DNA of 64,000 bases from Cacajao melanocephalus (taxonomy: Eukaryota > Chordata > Mammalia > Primates > Pitheciidae), in the NCBI GenBank assembly GCA_963573385.1, contig CAUYLG010038484.1, positions 1-64,000 of the forward strand, read 5' to 3'. Below, piece after piece: positions 54,780 to 64,000 of this stretch. Both the position numbers and the translations under genes were made by a program. The number at the start of each line of letters is the position of its first letter. Positions within the stretch are counted from its first letter, which is position 1. Below the pieces are notes generated by a model. That model had not been told where the DNA came from. It was given only the letters and a program-made list of their open reading frames with translations, and made no database searches.

Positions 54780-55700
54780 AATGTTTATTTATGCCTTAGT
54801 CAGAATACGTTAAACCCCAGTGTGAGTAGCTTAACACAAGGAAGGCTGCATTTCTTGCTTGTGCAATGGTCCAGTGTGGAGTTGTCAGAGGGCTATGCTT
54901 TATGTGTCATGGAGGACCTTGGCTTCTTCCATTTCCTGGCTTCACCATCTTCTAGGGGCTCAGATTCTTTCACTGATGCTTTGCATTCATTTGTCAGGTA
55001 GGTGAATCAGGTGAGCAAGAAAGAAAGTATGTTCACCCTTGATTGCCTCAGCCTGGAGGCAAAATACTCACTTCCCCTCATTTTCCAAAGGCAAGAACTA
55101 GTCCCACAGCCTCACCCAGATGGAATGGGGTGGGGTGGAAAATGTAGTCTAGTTATCTGCCAGGAAGAAATGGAAAACACACACACTGGTGATCACTAGC
55201 AGACTCTACCAGTCATATTTATCTTATTGCTCAAACCACCATGACTGAGCCTCATTTTGACTATATGGGTCCTTGGTCTTGGTATTATTTAGGATACAGA
55301 TTGGGCTGCTATAAAAATAGCCAAAATGACAGTTACTTAAACAATATGTAAGTTTATTTTTTTTTCACTTAGAGCATGAGCAGTCCAGGGCTGATCTGGT
55401 GGCTTCAGCGTGCATTATATCCTCAAATGTAATTTCCATGCAATGGTTCAAGGTGACTATTTCAGCTTCTACTAGCACATCCACATTCTAATCCATAGAA
55501 GAGGGAGAAGGAAAGTGGTGGGTATCACCTGAAAGCTTCACACGTCTAATGGTGTTCACTTATATTCCACTGGCCTGAACTTTAATCATATGGCTACATG
55601 CAGCTCCAAGAAAGCTGGGAAAATTGGTTGGGGATAGGATGGGGTCTATTATCAGAGAATAGCTGGGTAGGGTACAAGAAGAAAGACATGCTGGATGCCT
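54780..55700. mobile_element. Two related copies of an ancient dispersed repeat
   Basis: 54780-55210 and 55285-55700 share an order: a cDNA-like TAACACAA/TTACTTAAAC start, a site near CATGGAGGACCTTGG, then CAGCCTCACCCAGATGG or TATGGCTACATGCAGCTCC, and GGAAAATGTAGTCTAG. I recognise a known mammalian repeat pattern but cannot name the family. Confidence 0.45.
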
Positions 55701-55849
55701 AGCAATCTTCTTAACAAGTTATAGGAAGCACATCTTAGTGCTTAAGAGCAGGGGTATCAAGCCATACCGAGTGGTGAATTTTAGCTCCACCTCTTACTTG
55801 CTGTATGACCATAGACAAGTTACTTGATCTGCGTCTTCTTTTCTTTTTC

Positions 55850-56890
55850 CTAAACTTTAAAATCATGTACTATTTTTTGATACTTTTCCAGGCCCACTTA
55901 ACCATCCTTTATCACTCTTCTCTGTGCCCCGAAACACTTACCTTTTGGAGTGTATTGCCTGGCTTCCTGTTGGATGTGGTCAATAAGAGGCACTGGCAGG
56001 AGGGTGGTAAGAAAGAGAACCCATGGTACCTACTTCCTTCCCATCAGGCTGTGGGACAATATGGCTGTGTGATTCTACTGAAGGGCACGGATCCTATAGA
56101 GTGGCCTCTCTTATAGCATCCGGTATTGCTGGATTCTGATAACTCCCTTTTCCAGCTTATGGGTGGTATTAGGGTTCTCCAGAGAGACAGAACAAGAGGA
56201 TATACATAGATATAGTTGAATGAGAGAGAATTTATTAGGGGAATCTGCTCTTGTGATTATGGAGGGTGAGAAGTCCCATGACAGGCTGTCTGCAAGCTGG
56301 GGAACCATGGAATCCATTAGTGAGGCTCAGTCCAAGTCTGAAATCGTCAGAACCATGGAAGCTGATGATGTAACACTCAGTCCAAGGCCAAAAGCCTGAG
56401 AGCCTGGGTAACCACTGTTGCAAGTACTGGAGTTTAAAAACCAAACAACCTGGAGTTCTGACGTCTAAGGGCAGGAGAAGAAAGGTGTCCCAACACTTGA
56501 GGAGACAGCAAGTATTTGCCTTTCCTTGGCCCTTTTTGTTCCATCCTGGCCCTCAGCCAATTGGATGGTGCCTACCCACATTGAAGGCAGATCTTCCCCG
56601 CTCAGTCCACCTACTCAAATGCCAGCCTCTTCTGGAAACACCCTCACAGACACACCCAGAAATAATGCATCACCATCTCTCTAGGTATCCCTTAATTCAG
56701 TCAAGTCAACACCTAAAACTAACCATCACAGGGACAGTAGCAGCTCCTCATGGTGACTAGCCCTGGGGTGCTTCAACATCATTTGCTGTTTTCCTTGAAC
56801 CCTTTTGTAAATATAGTTGCTTCATTAAACTGTCTTCAGTCCGTCCTTTTGCATATACCATCTATTTCCTGACAGGACCCTGACTGATAC
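55850..56890 (+). mobile_element. Old LTR-like element inside the MIR
   Basis: Contains TGTGGTCAATAAGAGGCAC, TGGGGTGCTTCAACATCATT, a polyadenylation-type CATTAAACTGTC and the end GGACCCTGACTGATACAG. The ends fit an ancient LTR, but I do not assign a family. A second LTR-like element splits it. Confidence 0.5.
56163..56731 (-). mobile_element. LTR-like element, antisense, inside the previous one
   Basis: Begins TGGTATTAGGGTTCTCCAG, contains GAATTTATTAGGGGAATC, CAATTGGATGGTGCCTACC and CACCCTCACAGACACACCC, and ends AACTAACCATCACA, giving TG...CA ends. This is a very common human pattern. The family name is not recalled with certainty. Confidence 0.7.
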
Positions 56891-56999
56891 AGTGATACAA
56901 TGGGGATAATAATAGTACTGACCTCAGCCCATGGTGGTGAGGATTAAATGCATTATGTGAGAAATGCCCAATTAAATGTCTTTCTGTCCTTAGACAAGG

Positions 57000-58060
57000 G
57001 CTCTGATACCTTCAAGTATAGTGAAAGCTTTCTGAAAGGTTTGGCATATAAGTTAAATAATACTGTCACTTACCTCCTCTTCCCTACCCTCTTTCAGAAG
57101 GATGGATCAAGATTCAAGACTTTCGAACAAATCCGTTCTAAGACAAATACATCTTACATCCAAAGTTGCCTCCCTCCCATTTATATGGGGGTGCATAAGG
57201 AGAAAGGAACCAAGCTTAATTCACCTACTGTGTCAGGCACTTTATACTTGTAACTATTATACCCGGCTTACTTGGCTTGGGTCATGTTACCCACAGTGGT
57301 ACCCCCAAATATAACAATTTCCAAGCATTTGCCTGCCATTTTACTAAGAAATGAAGTCTTTTTTAAGGCTGCCTTTCGGTTGTATGTCCAGGAATCCTTA
57401 GGTGGTGCTTATTTGCACACAGAGTCAGTTCTGGCTGCTCTAGCTCTTGTCAGGGGACCTGGGATTCAGAAACACCATATTGAGGCCAGTGAACACCATG
57501 ATAACTGCTCCACGCCCTCTCTTCTCCATTTGACACTGGCCATTGCTGCTGCTGCCCCTGCTCGCAGCAGAGCTTGGAGGTTAAGCTTTGCTTACTTGAG
57601 AGCCTGACTGGTTTCCCAGGGTCCTACTCTCTCCTGGCTGCTTGGATGAGGATATACTCTCCTGTGCACTCTCCAAGTGGGCCTAGGTCCTTCTGACTGT
57701 GACACAAGCCCACACCTATCCTACGTTTTGGGATTGGGTGGGCTATGCAAAGCCCTGAGCCAGCCTCCAACTGACAGAGGCGTCCGCACCCCCTGCCTCA
57801 CCCCAGGCTGTACCCTAGAACTCTCCACCCCTTAGAAGCCTGTCTATCCTGCCAGTCTCCTCCCCACCAAGCCATGAACACAGCTTCTGAGAGCTAACTT
57901 TTTCTCAGGATGATTGACAGTGGAAAATTCAATTCCTTTTACAGGAAACCTCACCCTATCACAGGGGTGTGGTCTGGCCTCCTGTTCCAACAAAACAATC
58001 ACAGAATAGTTCAGCATTGTTACACTTCCCTAAATCTGAGTAACTCAGTCTTTTCCATGA
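57000..58060. other. Unique non-coding stretch
   Basis: Holds a 111-codon frame at 57272-57607 without recognisable motifs and GC-richer sequence at 57540-57850. No splice pair or promoter supports a gene. Confidence 0.45.
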
Positions 58061-58069
58061 TTGATCTTG

Positions 58070-58215
58070 TTGGGCACATCAGTTTATTTCATCCTCAGAA
58101 CAACTCAGTGAAGCAGATGGAATTATTTTTATTTTCTGAAGGAGCAAACAGAGGCTAAGAGAGGTTAAAGAATCTGCCTTGTGTCCTTTGGCTAGAGGTA
58201 AAGATTAGATTCAAC
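58070..58215 (-). mobile_element. MIR: MIR SINE, antisense
   Basis: ATCCTCAGAACAACTCAGTG, AAACAGAGGCTAAGAGAGG and CCTTTGGCTAGAGGTAAAG. Confidence 0.8.
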
Positions 58216-58299
58216 GTTTAATCTCTGGCTCCAGAGCCAGTTTCAGTTTTCTAGGAAGGAGAATGCACAAGTTGGTCCCCTCCTAGGGAGACTGTATTG

Positions 58300-58400
58300 G
58301 GAACTAAATAAAATATGTTAAAGTATCCAGCACAGGGACAGGCAGCACAATACCTGGATATTCAGTATGTATTTGTTGAACAAAAAAATGAATAGTAGGC
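58300..58400 (+). mobile_element. L2/MIR-type 3' end
   Basis: GTATTTGTTGAACAAAAAAATGAATAG with preceding CCAGCACAGGGACAGGC. Confidence 0.5.
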
Positions 58401-58764
58401 ACTCAAAGCTATATATATATATTTTTTTTGTTTACACCACCAGATAATGATCAATATTATCTGAATAGTGATCTGAAACAGCAACCATAAAAACTCCTCT
58501 TGGCTTCCTTCATTTATTTCCTGCCTTTTCTACTATGTATTGGAGCACAGAGTCCCAGGGACACAAAACCTCCCCTGGTTTCCCAATAGCGCTGATGCTA
58601 TTTCTAAAGGAAACAAAACCTTTGCAGCAGTACAATGTGGGGCAAGGCAGTTGAAGCCTAAGGAGAATACAAAAGTTCAGGGCAGGTGGACTCAAACTTG
58701 GATGTAAAATTGATCACCACTCCTCTAATGCTGGTTTGCAAAGTGATATTACACATTGCTCAGA

Positions 58765-58985
58765 AAGTGAGTTTTTTTTTCTTAACATTTAATAAATTTT
58801 ACTTAACCCAGTATACCCAAATTATTAATATACAAAATTTAATGAGCTATTTTTATGTTTTGTCGTACTAAGTTTTTGAAATCTTGCTACATATACACAT
58901 ACTGCACATCGCAAATTTGGACTAGCCATGTTTCATATGCTCACTTACCACAGGTTGCTGGTAGCCTGGACTGGACAGTGCAGAT
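58765..58985. mobile_element. DNA-transposon-like repeat, second copy
   Basis: Reads as the opposite orientation of the element at 28918-29575: AATAAATTTTACTTAACCC, AGTTTTTGAAATCTTGC, GACTAGCCATGTTTCATATG and GACTGGACAGTGCAG. Confidence 0.6.
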
Positions 58986-59197
58986 GTACATGCCAGAGCC
59001 CCACCCCTGCCCCAGAAAGTGAGTTTTATTTTGGCGTATTCTAGTTGGGAGAGAGAATGGAGTAGGAAGAGGTAAAATGACAATAAATTCCAAAAGATAA
59101 ATGATCATCTGCTTTGGCTAAAAAAAAGAAAAAAGAGCAAGGAAAGAAATCTGGAATAATGGGATAAAACATATACATGCTCACATGCATGCATATA

Positions 59198-59242
<45 letters not shown>
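59198..59242. repeat. (CA)n microsatellite
   Basis: About 20 CA units preceded by GCGCG, probably polymorphic. Confidence 0.97.
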
Positions 59243-59244
<2 letters not shown>

Positions 59245-60245
59245 AAAATGGGAAGGGTATTTTCCCTGCCAAAGAGATGGTTCTACCAGAAATAAATGGA
59301 ACTGTGGCCATTCATTCCTGAAAATTAAACACAAGCATGACTCCCCAGAAACGATATTTCATCAGTTGTTAAGCACTAAGGGAGTCTAAAGAGTGTATAA
59401 ATTACTAGTGTGATTTGTTCAAGGATACTATGATTATGGTTTCTGGGGCACGTTCTTGCTGGATGATCATTCTGGAATTTATCCTGTTTGTTTTTTATTA
59501 CTCTCACGCTTCTCAAATCGGTTTTACCCAGTGTGGACACATTATATTAATTTGATATTCATGGTTTGCTCTCTCTCTCCTGCTCACGTCCTCTACTTTC
59601 TGGTTTCTCTCCTTTTCTTACTGTCTTCTTTCCCTCCTCCATCTCTGCCTCTGTTTCCCTAAGTCATTCGCACCCTCCTCGGCCCTCTCCTGCCTCCTCT
59701 TGCTCCGTCCTCCTTTTTCCATCTTAGACTGGAAAATGGACAGAAAAGGCAGTGCTTGCCTTACTAGGGCTCTCTGCCAGAAAATGGAACAGGTCAGATT
59801 ATAAAAGGGGATGAAAAAAGAATGTTCCTTGGCAAAATGGGGGAAACAGATGTTCAGGGATGGTTTACTGTCTCTCGCTGTCTGCTGCCTGCTGAAATAC
59901 ACTCCTTACAGGACCGCTGCATATGAACATTTATCCCCATGGCACATATGTGTGGTTATTTTAATGTCAAATATGTACAAACATTTACTTCTGCTTAATT
60001 CTCTTCCCCCTGTGACCTTTGTACCCCCAAATCTAGAGTAGACAAAATTACTGAACACCTGGTGGTAAGATTTATTAACATTTTCTCAGAGATTTTTTAA
60101 AAGATACTAACAGTGGACACTGGGACTGCTTTAAGGTTACTGTCTAACAGTAAATATTTTTTGAAAACTAGGTTCTTAAGAAAACACAGAAGGGACCTGT
60201 GGGTGCAAAATACGGTCTGGAATGAACCTTGTGGAAAGTACAAGG
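59245..60245. other. Unique stretch with a CT-rich patch
   Basis: 59560-59735 is strongly pyrimidine-rich (CTCTCTCTCCTGC, CCCTCCTCCATCTCTGCC). The 94-codon minus-strand frame there is low-complexity. No gene supported. Confidence 0.5.
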
Positions 60246-60257
60246 TTTGGGGCCAGT

Positions 60258-60300
60258 GGGGTGGGGTGTGACGGTCTACTGCTGAGAGTATAAACCTGCC
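60258..60300 (+). promoter_or_regulatory. TATA-box-like core promoter with a CACCC-type box
   Basis: GGGGTGGGGTGTGAC (60258-60272, KLF/CACCC type) is followed by TATAAAC at 60289-60295. An E-box CACGTG lies downstream at 60319. The spacing predicts a start near 60320. No CpG island is present, so this would be a tissue-restricted promoter if real. Confidence 0.3.
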
Positions 60301-60350
60301 AGGCCGCCTTTGTCCCCCACGTGCCTCCCATAGTCAGCTGACTACTGACC

Positions 60351-60440
60351 ATGAAGAAATGTCCATTACTGTTGCTCTTGTGGTTGGTCAGCCAGAGACT
60401 TAGACTTCCCGCTCCTTTTATAAAAATATTTACCAGTTAG
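60351..60440 (+). CDS. Micro-ORF, 29 residues, signal-peptide-like
   Basis: ATG in a good context (ACC before, A at +4), about 30 nt downstream of the start predicted from the TATA box. It encodes MKKCPLLLLLWLVSQRLRLP and nine more residues, then stops. A basic N-terminus and a leucine-rich hydrophobic core resemble a secretory signal peptide. No good donor lies within it; the next decent one (TTCAG|GTGAAT) is about 60557. It could be a microprotein, a decayed first exon of a lost secreted-protein gene, or chance. I do not recognise a family. Confidence 0.2.
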   Translation: MKKCPLLLLLWLVSQRLRLPAPFIKIFTS

Positions 60441-60874
60441 CTCTAAAAGTCATTTTCCCTCAAATTCAAATGGGGGATCCAGACTGAATATTTGCTGTGG
60501 ACTAAGGAGTTTGGCAGGCAGTTTTATGTCCCTGTCTGGCTGTGTTAACTTCAGGTGAATACTTACTCCCTCCCCTCCACTTGTCCTCCTCTCATCTTGT
60601 AGGAAGGTGATCAGCATCAAAAGAATTAGCACATTTAAAGCGTTTAGAAGAGTGCCTGAAAAAGACTAACTTTCTCATTCTACTGCTTTCCTGTTTTTTT
60701 GTTTTTTTGGTTTTTTTTCCTGTCTTCCCTTCCTTGCCTTGTCACTGTCAAGTATGGCTTCTTTCTCTGAAGTCCATTTTGTTTTTCCTCTTTTAATTCA
60801 TTTACTGACATTGAAAAAAGATGGAAAAGACATCAATTACAAGTGTTCTTATTAAATGCAATATAATGAAAAGA

Positions 60875-61070
60875 GCTAATATTTGAGTGCTTTTTGTGTG
60901 CTAGATTATAACATTATGTCAATCATCTCAAAACAATCCTGTGAGATAGGTACTATTATATCCCTCATCTTACAGATGGAGAACTGAAGCTTGACCAGTT
61001 AAATAACTTGCCAAATCACACCTGGTAAGTGGCAGGGCCAGGGCTTAAACACAGCCCTGTTATTCTCTAT
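60875..61070 (-). mobile_element. MIR: MIR SINE, antisense, well preserved
   Basis: TTTGAGTGCTTTTTGTGTGC, ACAATCCTGTGAGATAGGTA, CATCTTACAGATGGAGAACTG and GGTAAGTGGCAGGGCCAGG follow the reverse complement of MIR with few gaps. Confidence 0.92.
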
Positions 61071-61139
61071 TGCTAGGATTCCTAAACATCATCTTCAATT
61101 CCAGAGCAAGTCACTAGAACCCAAACTCCTGATTCTTAG

Positions 61140-61225
61140 TAACAGATTCTTGGCAGAACCCTAATTTGCAGCTAGGTCTGTTTGACCTCAAAACCATAGC
61201 TTGACCCACTCACAGTACTGCCTAC
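61140..61225 (-). mobile_element. MIR: MIR 5' part, antisense
   Basis: GGCAGAACCCTAATTTGCAG, AGGTCTGTTTGACCTC and CTCACAGTACTGCC fit the 5' tRNA-derived side of a second MIR. Confidence 0.6.
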
Positions 61226-61229
61226 AACT

Positions 61230-61328
61230 TGCCACACACTGCAAGCTAGGCTCAAGGATGTGAGGGTGAGTGAGACATAGTCCTTCCCTCAAAGAACTGG
61301 TAACCTAACTGGGGAGAAAGATCCATTG
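61230..61328 (-). mobile_element. L2: L2-type fragment, antisense
   Basis: CACTGCAAGCTAGGCTCAAG, TCCTTCCCTCAAAGAACTGG and AACTGGGGAGAAAGATCC. Confidence 0.6.
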
Positions 61329-61329
61329 A

Positions 61330-61565
61330 CAGGAAGATTTACAATGTGGAGTTCTAGCTCCTTCAGGCCAATGGGCACTTACTGGCTGCGTGACCTTGGG
61401 CAAGTTATCTAACCCCTGTGGACTTCAGTTTCCTCATCTGTGATATGAGAAAGCAAATATCTACTTCATAGGGTTATTGAAGGAGGTTAAATGAGATCAT
61501 ATATGTTGCGTGCCTAGCACATATTTGGCATTCTATGAGCAATTGCAATTATTGTTATTATATGG
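61330..61565 (+). mobile_element. MIR: MIR SINE, well preserved core
   Basis: GGCTGCGTGACCTTGGGCAAG, TTATCTAACCCCTGTGG, TCAGTTTCCTCATCTGTG and GGTTAAATGAGATCATATATG. The core is among the best conserved MIR copies in the window. Confidence 0.93.
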
Positions 61566-61836
61566 TGGCTGCAAGAGGGACATGGGACCCCAGAGAAGAG
61601 GAACCTGACTCAATCATAGAGATCAAGGGGAAGCCAGGCCCGCTTTCCAGATGAGATCCATCCATCACAGTGTGACCTTGTATGCCTTAGAACAGCTGGC
61701 GGCAGCCATTGTGAGCTCTTCCTCTAGGGTCCCTGCAACCAAATGCGGAATAAAAAAGTGCAGAAGAATGAAGCTCAATCTTCTCTCCCATACAAACGGA
61801 GATTTAGCATGGAGACTCTACAAAGTGGGACTGTAA

Positions 61837-61892
61837 CCTTGTTATCTCCTTCCTCAAATACTGTCCTTGTTATCTCCTTCCTCAAATGTTGT
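61837..61892. repeat. 28-bp tandem duplication, two units
   Basis: CCTTGTTATCTCCTTCCTCA recurs exactly 28 bp later (61837 and 61865). The units differ at one or two bases near their ends. Confidence 0.95.
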
Positions 61893-62139
61893 CCACACCC
61901 TCATGCCTCACAGAGTCTGTTTTTCTTACTCTTAACAAGTCCTTCAATTTGGCTCTGTGGTATTGAGCAGGACAAAGCTGTTACGCCATGCTTACTTGCA
62001 TTTCATTCCCTTTTCCGCCCTTATCAGTATTGCTTTTAAGTACTATCAGCTTCTTATAGCTGACATTCCACACTGTTTACCAAATGAGAGACTTAAGGGC
62101 TCCTCTAAAGTAATTGTAGGGATAGAACCTAGTGTAGGT

Positions 62140-62350
62140 AGGTTGGTATTTGCCAGACTTAGGAAATAAAACACAGGAGACCCAGTTAAATTTGAATTTC
62201 AGATAAACAGTGAATAATTTTTTTAGTATAAATATGTCCACTACAATATTTTGGACACATAATACTAAAATATTTTGATGTTTATCTTCAGATAAGGAGA
62301 TAATTTCAATTCGGTTCCAACTGGTGTTTCATCTGGCAGCCCTAGGTGTA
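62140..62350. mobile_element. Palindromic MITE-like DNA transposon
   Basis: Left terminus ATTTGCCAGACTTAGG and right terminus CATCTGGCAGCCCTAGG are inverted. Near the centre TTTAGTATAAATATGTCCA faces TGGACACATAATACTAAA. Compact, non-coding, hairpin-forming. Family not named. Confidence 0.65.
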
Positions 62351-62354
62351 GGAG

Positions 62355-63310
62355 CAACATCTGGGGATGCTCTGCTCTTTGCATTGGATTTTTGGCTTGC
62401 TCTATTAGTAGATGTGATAAATGGTGACTCAGTTCCATATCATCAGGTATTTAGTCGCCACTTGACTCCATTTAGATGCTTACATTAATGAGACTTGATT
62501 GCTACTAGGCATATTATTTTATCACCTCAGTTAGAAAATGGATGCTGAAAATTAACCCTTCCTGCAGTAGAAATCCCAAACAACTTCAGGGATTTGATGC
62601 ACGCTCCACTATGTACAATACATAAACACAGAAGACTGCCTACTTCTGGACTGATTATATGGCTTCTAGGATCTGAATGTTAAGGTTTTGATTTTCTTCC
62701 GTTCTTTCTTTTAGCAGAAGCTCATGTGCGTTAGACTCCATTTTGGAGAGTCAAAGCATCTTATTGTCCTCATAGGAGGGAATACCCAATGCCATCTTCC
62801 TTAATGCATCATCACTCAGCCTCTGCTAGAACATCTTCTGAGGGGGCGTTGTGTGAATGGGGGAGGAGCCTCTGCTTCCTGAGAAAACCTGGTCTATTGT
62901 TACACAGTGATCATTATTATTATCGTTATTATATATATATCTCTTTATAGAGAGCTGAAACCTGACTTACTGTTTCTTACACTCAGTTTTCCATGTTTTG
63001 CCTTCTAGAGCTTTCAAACATTTATTTTACTGGAATGGGAGAAGTTCCTGTATCGCTCTCATGGGCCTGCAACAGGGGCATGACTGTTCAAACCCCCAGG
63101 GGAGCATGCATATGGGCAGGTTGTGGGGGGCGTGTTTTGGGCTCCAGCCCCACTGCAGCATCTAGGGTTGAATGTTTACAGCTCCCGAAGCCCCAGTGGG
63201 CGTGTGTTACAGTGTGATCTTTCAGTTTTGCTGTCTGCAGGGGGCTGTGTTAATCAGCTCAATTAGACCCTCTGCCTTTTCACAAGGATAGAGGGCTTTC
63301 TGTATGCTGG
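62355..63310. other. No gene, short AT-rich repeat
   Basis: An (ATT)n/(AT)n patch at 62913-62941. The remainder is unique sequence with a short frame at 62993-63217 and no motif. Confidence 0.5.
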
Positions 63311-63319
63311 ATTCTTGCC

Positions 63320-63780
63320 CTAGTGTACCAGAAAAATTAGATCACACATGAGCTTGGAGGATGGGTGCAAGGTTTTATTGAGTGGTGGAGGTAGCTCTGA
63401 AGGAGGTGGATGGGGAGCCAGAAGGGGGATGAAGTGGGAAGGTGGCCTTCCCCTAAAGTCAGGCTGCCCAGCAGCCAGACTCTCCTCTGACTGCCTTCAA
63501 CCAAATTCCATTGTTAATGGCCCACAAGGTCTGCTGGTGTGCTCTTCTGCTCATCTTGATGTCCAGCTCTTTGTGTCTGTGCCCACTAGGGTCTCAGGTT
63601 TTTATTGGCACAGGATGGGGGAGGGTGACAGGCCCAAAGCAACTGTTTGGGTGCAAAAACACAAATGCCTGTTCTCATTTAGGTTTGTGGGGACAGGCCA
63701 GAGCCTCACCAGGGACCTCGCCTTTTTCTACCCAGCACTTCCCTGCCCCCTCCCATATCATTACTATGACCCAACATAAG
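63320..63780 (-). mobile_element. ERV-type LTR, antisense
   Basis: GGTGCAAGGTTTTATTGAGTG carries the reversed polyadenylation area. AGGCTGCCCAGCAGCCAGAC, TGTGTCTGTGCCCACTAGGG, TCTCAGGTTTTTATTGGCAC and GTGGGGACAGGCCAGAGCC follow an antisense class I LTR order. The ends are unclear and no viral genes are seen. The 143-codon frame at 63348-63779 lies inside it and is not a gene. Confidence 0.65.
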
Positions 63781-63894
63781 GATATATTTTGCATTTAGAC
63801 CCACAAACACAAATACAAATAGAAATATAACTGAGAAGAATTTCATGGAATAGCAATTACTGTTACTAGGCTGCATCTGATGTTTCCTATTATA

Positions 63895-64000
63895 TTCTAT
63901 TTCATTTCAGGACCCTGTTAAATTGATTTCATGACCCACAATTGGGTGGCCAACTATTGTTTGAAAAATATTGCTACAGAGTGTTACAGAGCAAATATAG
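63895..64000. mobile_element. Possible hAT-type fragment at the window edge
   Basis: AATTGATTTCATGACCCACA and ATTGGGTGGCCAACTATTG resemble a MER-type DNA transposon end. Confidence 0.35.

Larger units (their letters stand above)
55735..56990 (+). mobile_element. MIR: MIR SINE split by about 1 kb of inserted elements
   Basis: The left part (to about 55835) reads TGCTTAAGAGCAGGGG, CACCTCTTACTTGCTG and GACAAGTTACTTGATCTGC. The right part (from about 56893) reads CAATGGGGATAATAATAGTAC and GTGAGGATTAAATGCATTA. These are consecutive parts of one MIR, so everything between arrived later. Confidence 0.82.

Noticed and set aside
57272..57607. 111-codon plus-strand frame
   Set aside because: No motif, no splice pair and no promoter. 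The length is within chance expectation for this GC content.
63348..63779. 143-codon plus-strand frame
   Set aside because: It lies in an antisense LTR-like repeat, and no retroviral or cellular domain is visible.

Overview
The window is nuclear DNA from a human or closely related primate. It carries Alu elements of the J and S subfamilies, very many MIR and L2 fossils, old L1M elements, MaLR and other retroviral LTRs, MER5A DNA transposons and (CA)n microsatellites. No bacterial operon, CRISPR array or phage module is present. Family calls were made by reading against remembered consensus patterns, not by running RepeatMasker, so subfamily names are approximate.

Layout. 1-5.2 kb: a cut MaLR LTR, one AluSc, an L2 tail, MIRs (one split by an Alu) and two MER5-type fragments. 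5.2-12.7 kb: a long sense-strand L1M whose body hosts a MaLR LTR (itself hosting a solo LTR), a THE1/MST-like LTR and two Alus. 12.7-19.1 kb: mostly unique sequence with MIRs and an MLT-like LTR. 19.1-25.0 kb: an antisense L1M containing an oppositely oriented L1 ORF2 piece and an Alu left arm. 25.0-27.3 kb: more L1 pieces. 27.3-48.1 kb: gene-poor, largely unique DNA dotted with MIR, L2, MER5A and Alu, including an antisense L2 ORF2 block at 45.6-47.1 kb. 48.15-49.1 kb: the only CpG island, with a perfect RFX X-box, a GC box, a palindromic ETS-like site and a plus-strand exon end with a strong splice donor. 49-64 kb: apparently the start of a long first intron, with nested LTRs, MIRs, microsatellites and a TATA-like segment at 60.3 kb.

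Genes. No complete protein-coding gene can be called. The best-supported gene feature is the promoter and 5' exon at 48.2-48.83 kb, which probably begins a plus-strand gene whose other exons lie right of the window. I do not recognise the gene. The X-box suggests, but does not prove, a link to cilia. Other candidate exons (14.3, 28.4 and 60.3 kb) rest on splice or promoter motifs alone. I found no convincing undescribed biological system. The points most worth a second look are the CpG-island promoter and its 51-nt exon-like segment, the adjacent GT/GC tract, the TATA-plus-signal-peptide micro-ORF, and several repeat nests with readable target-site duplications.
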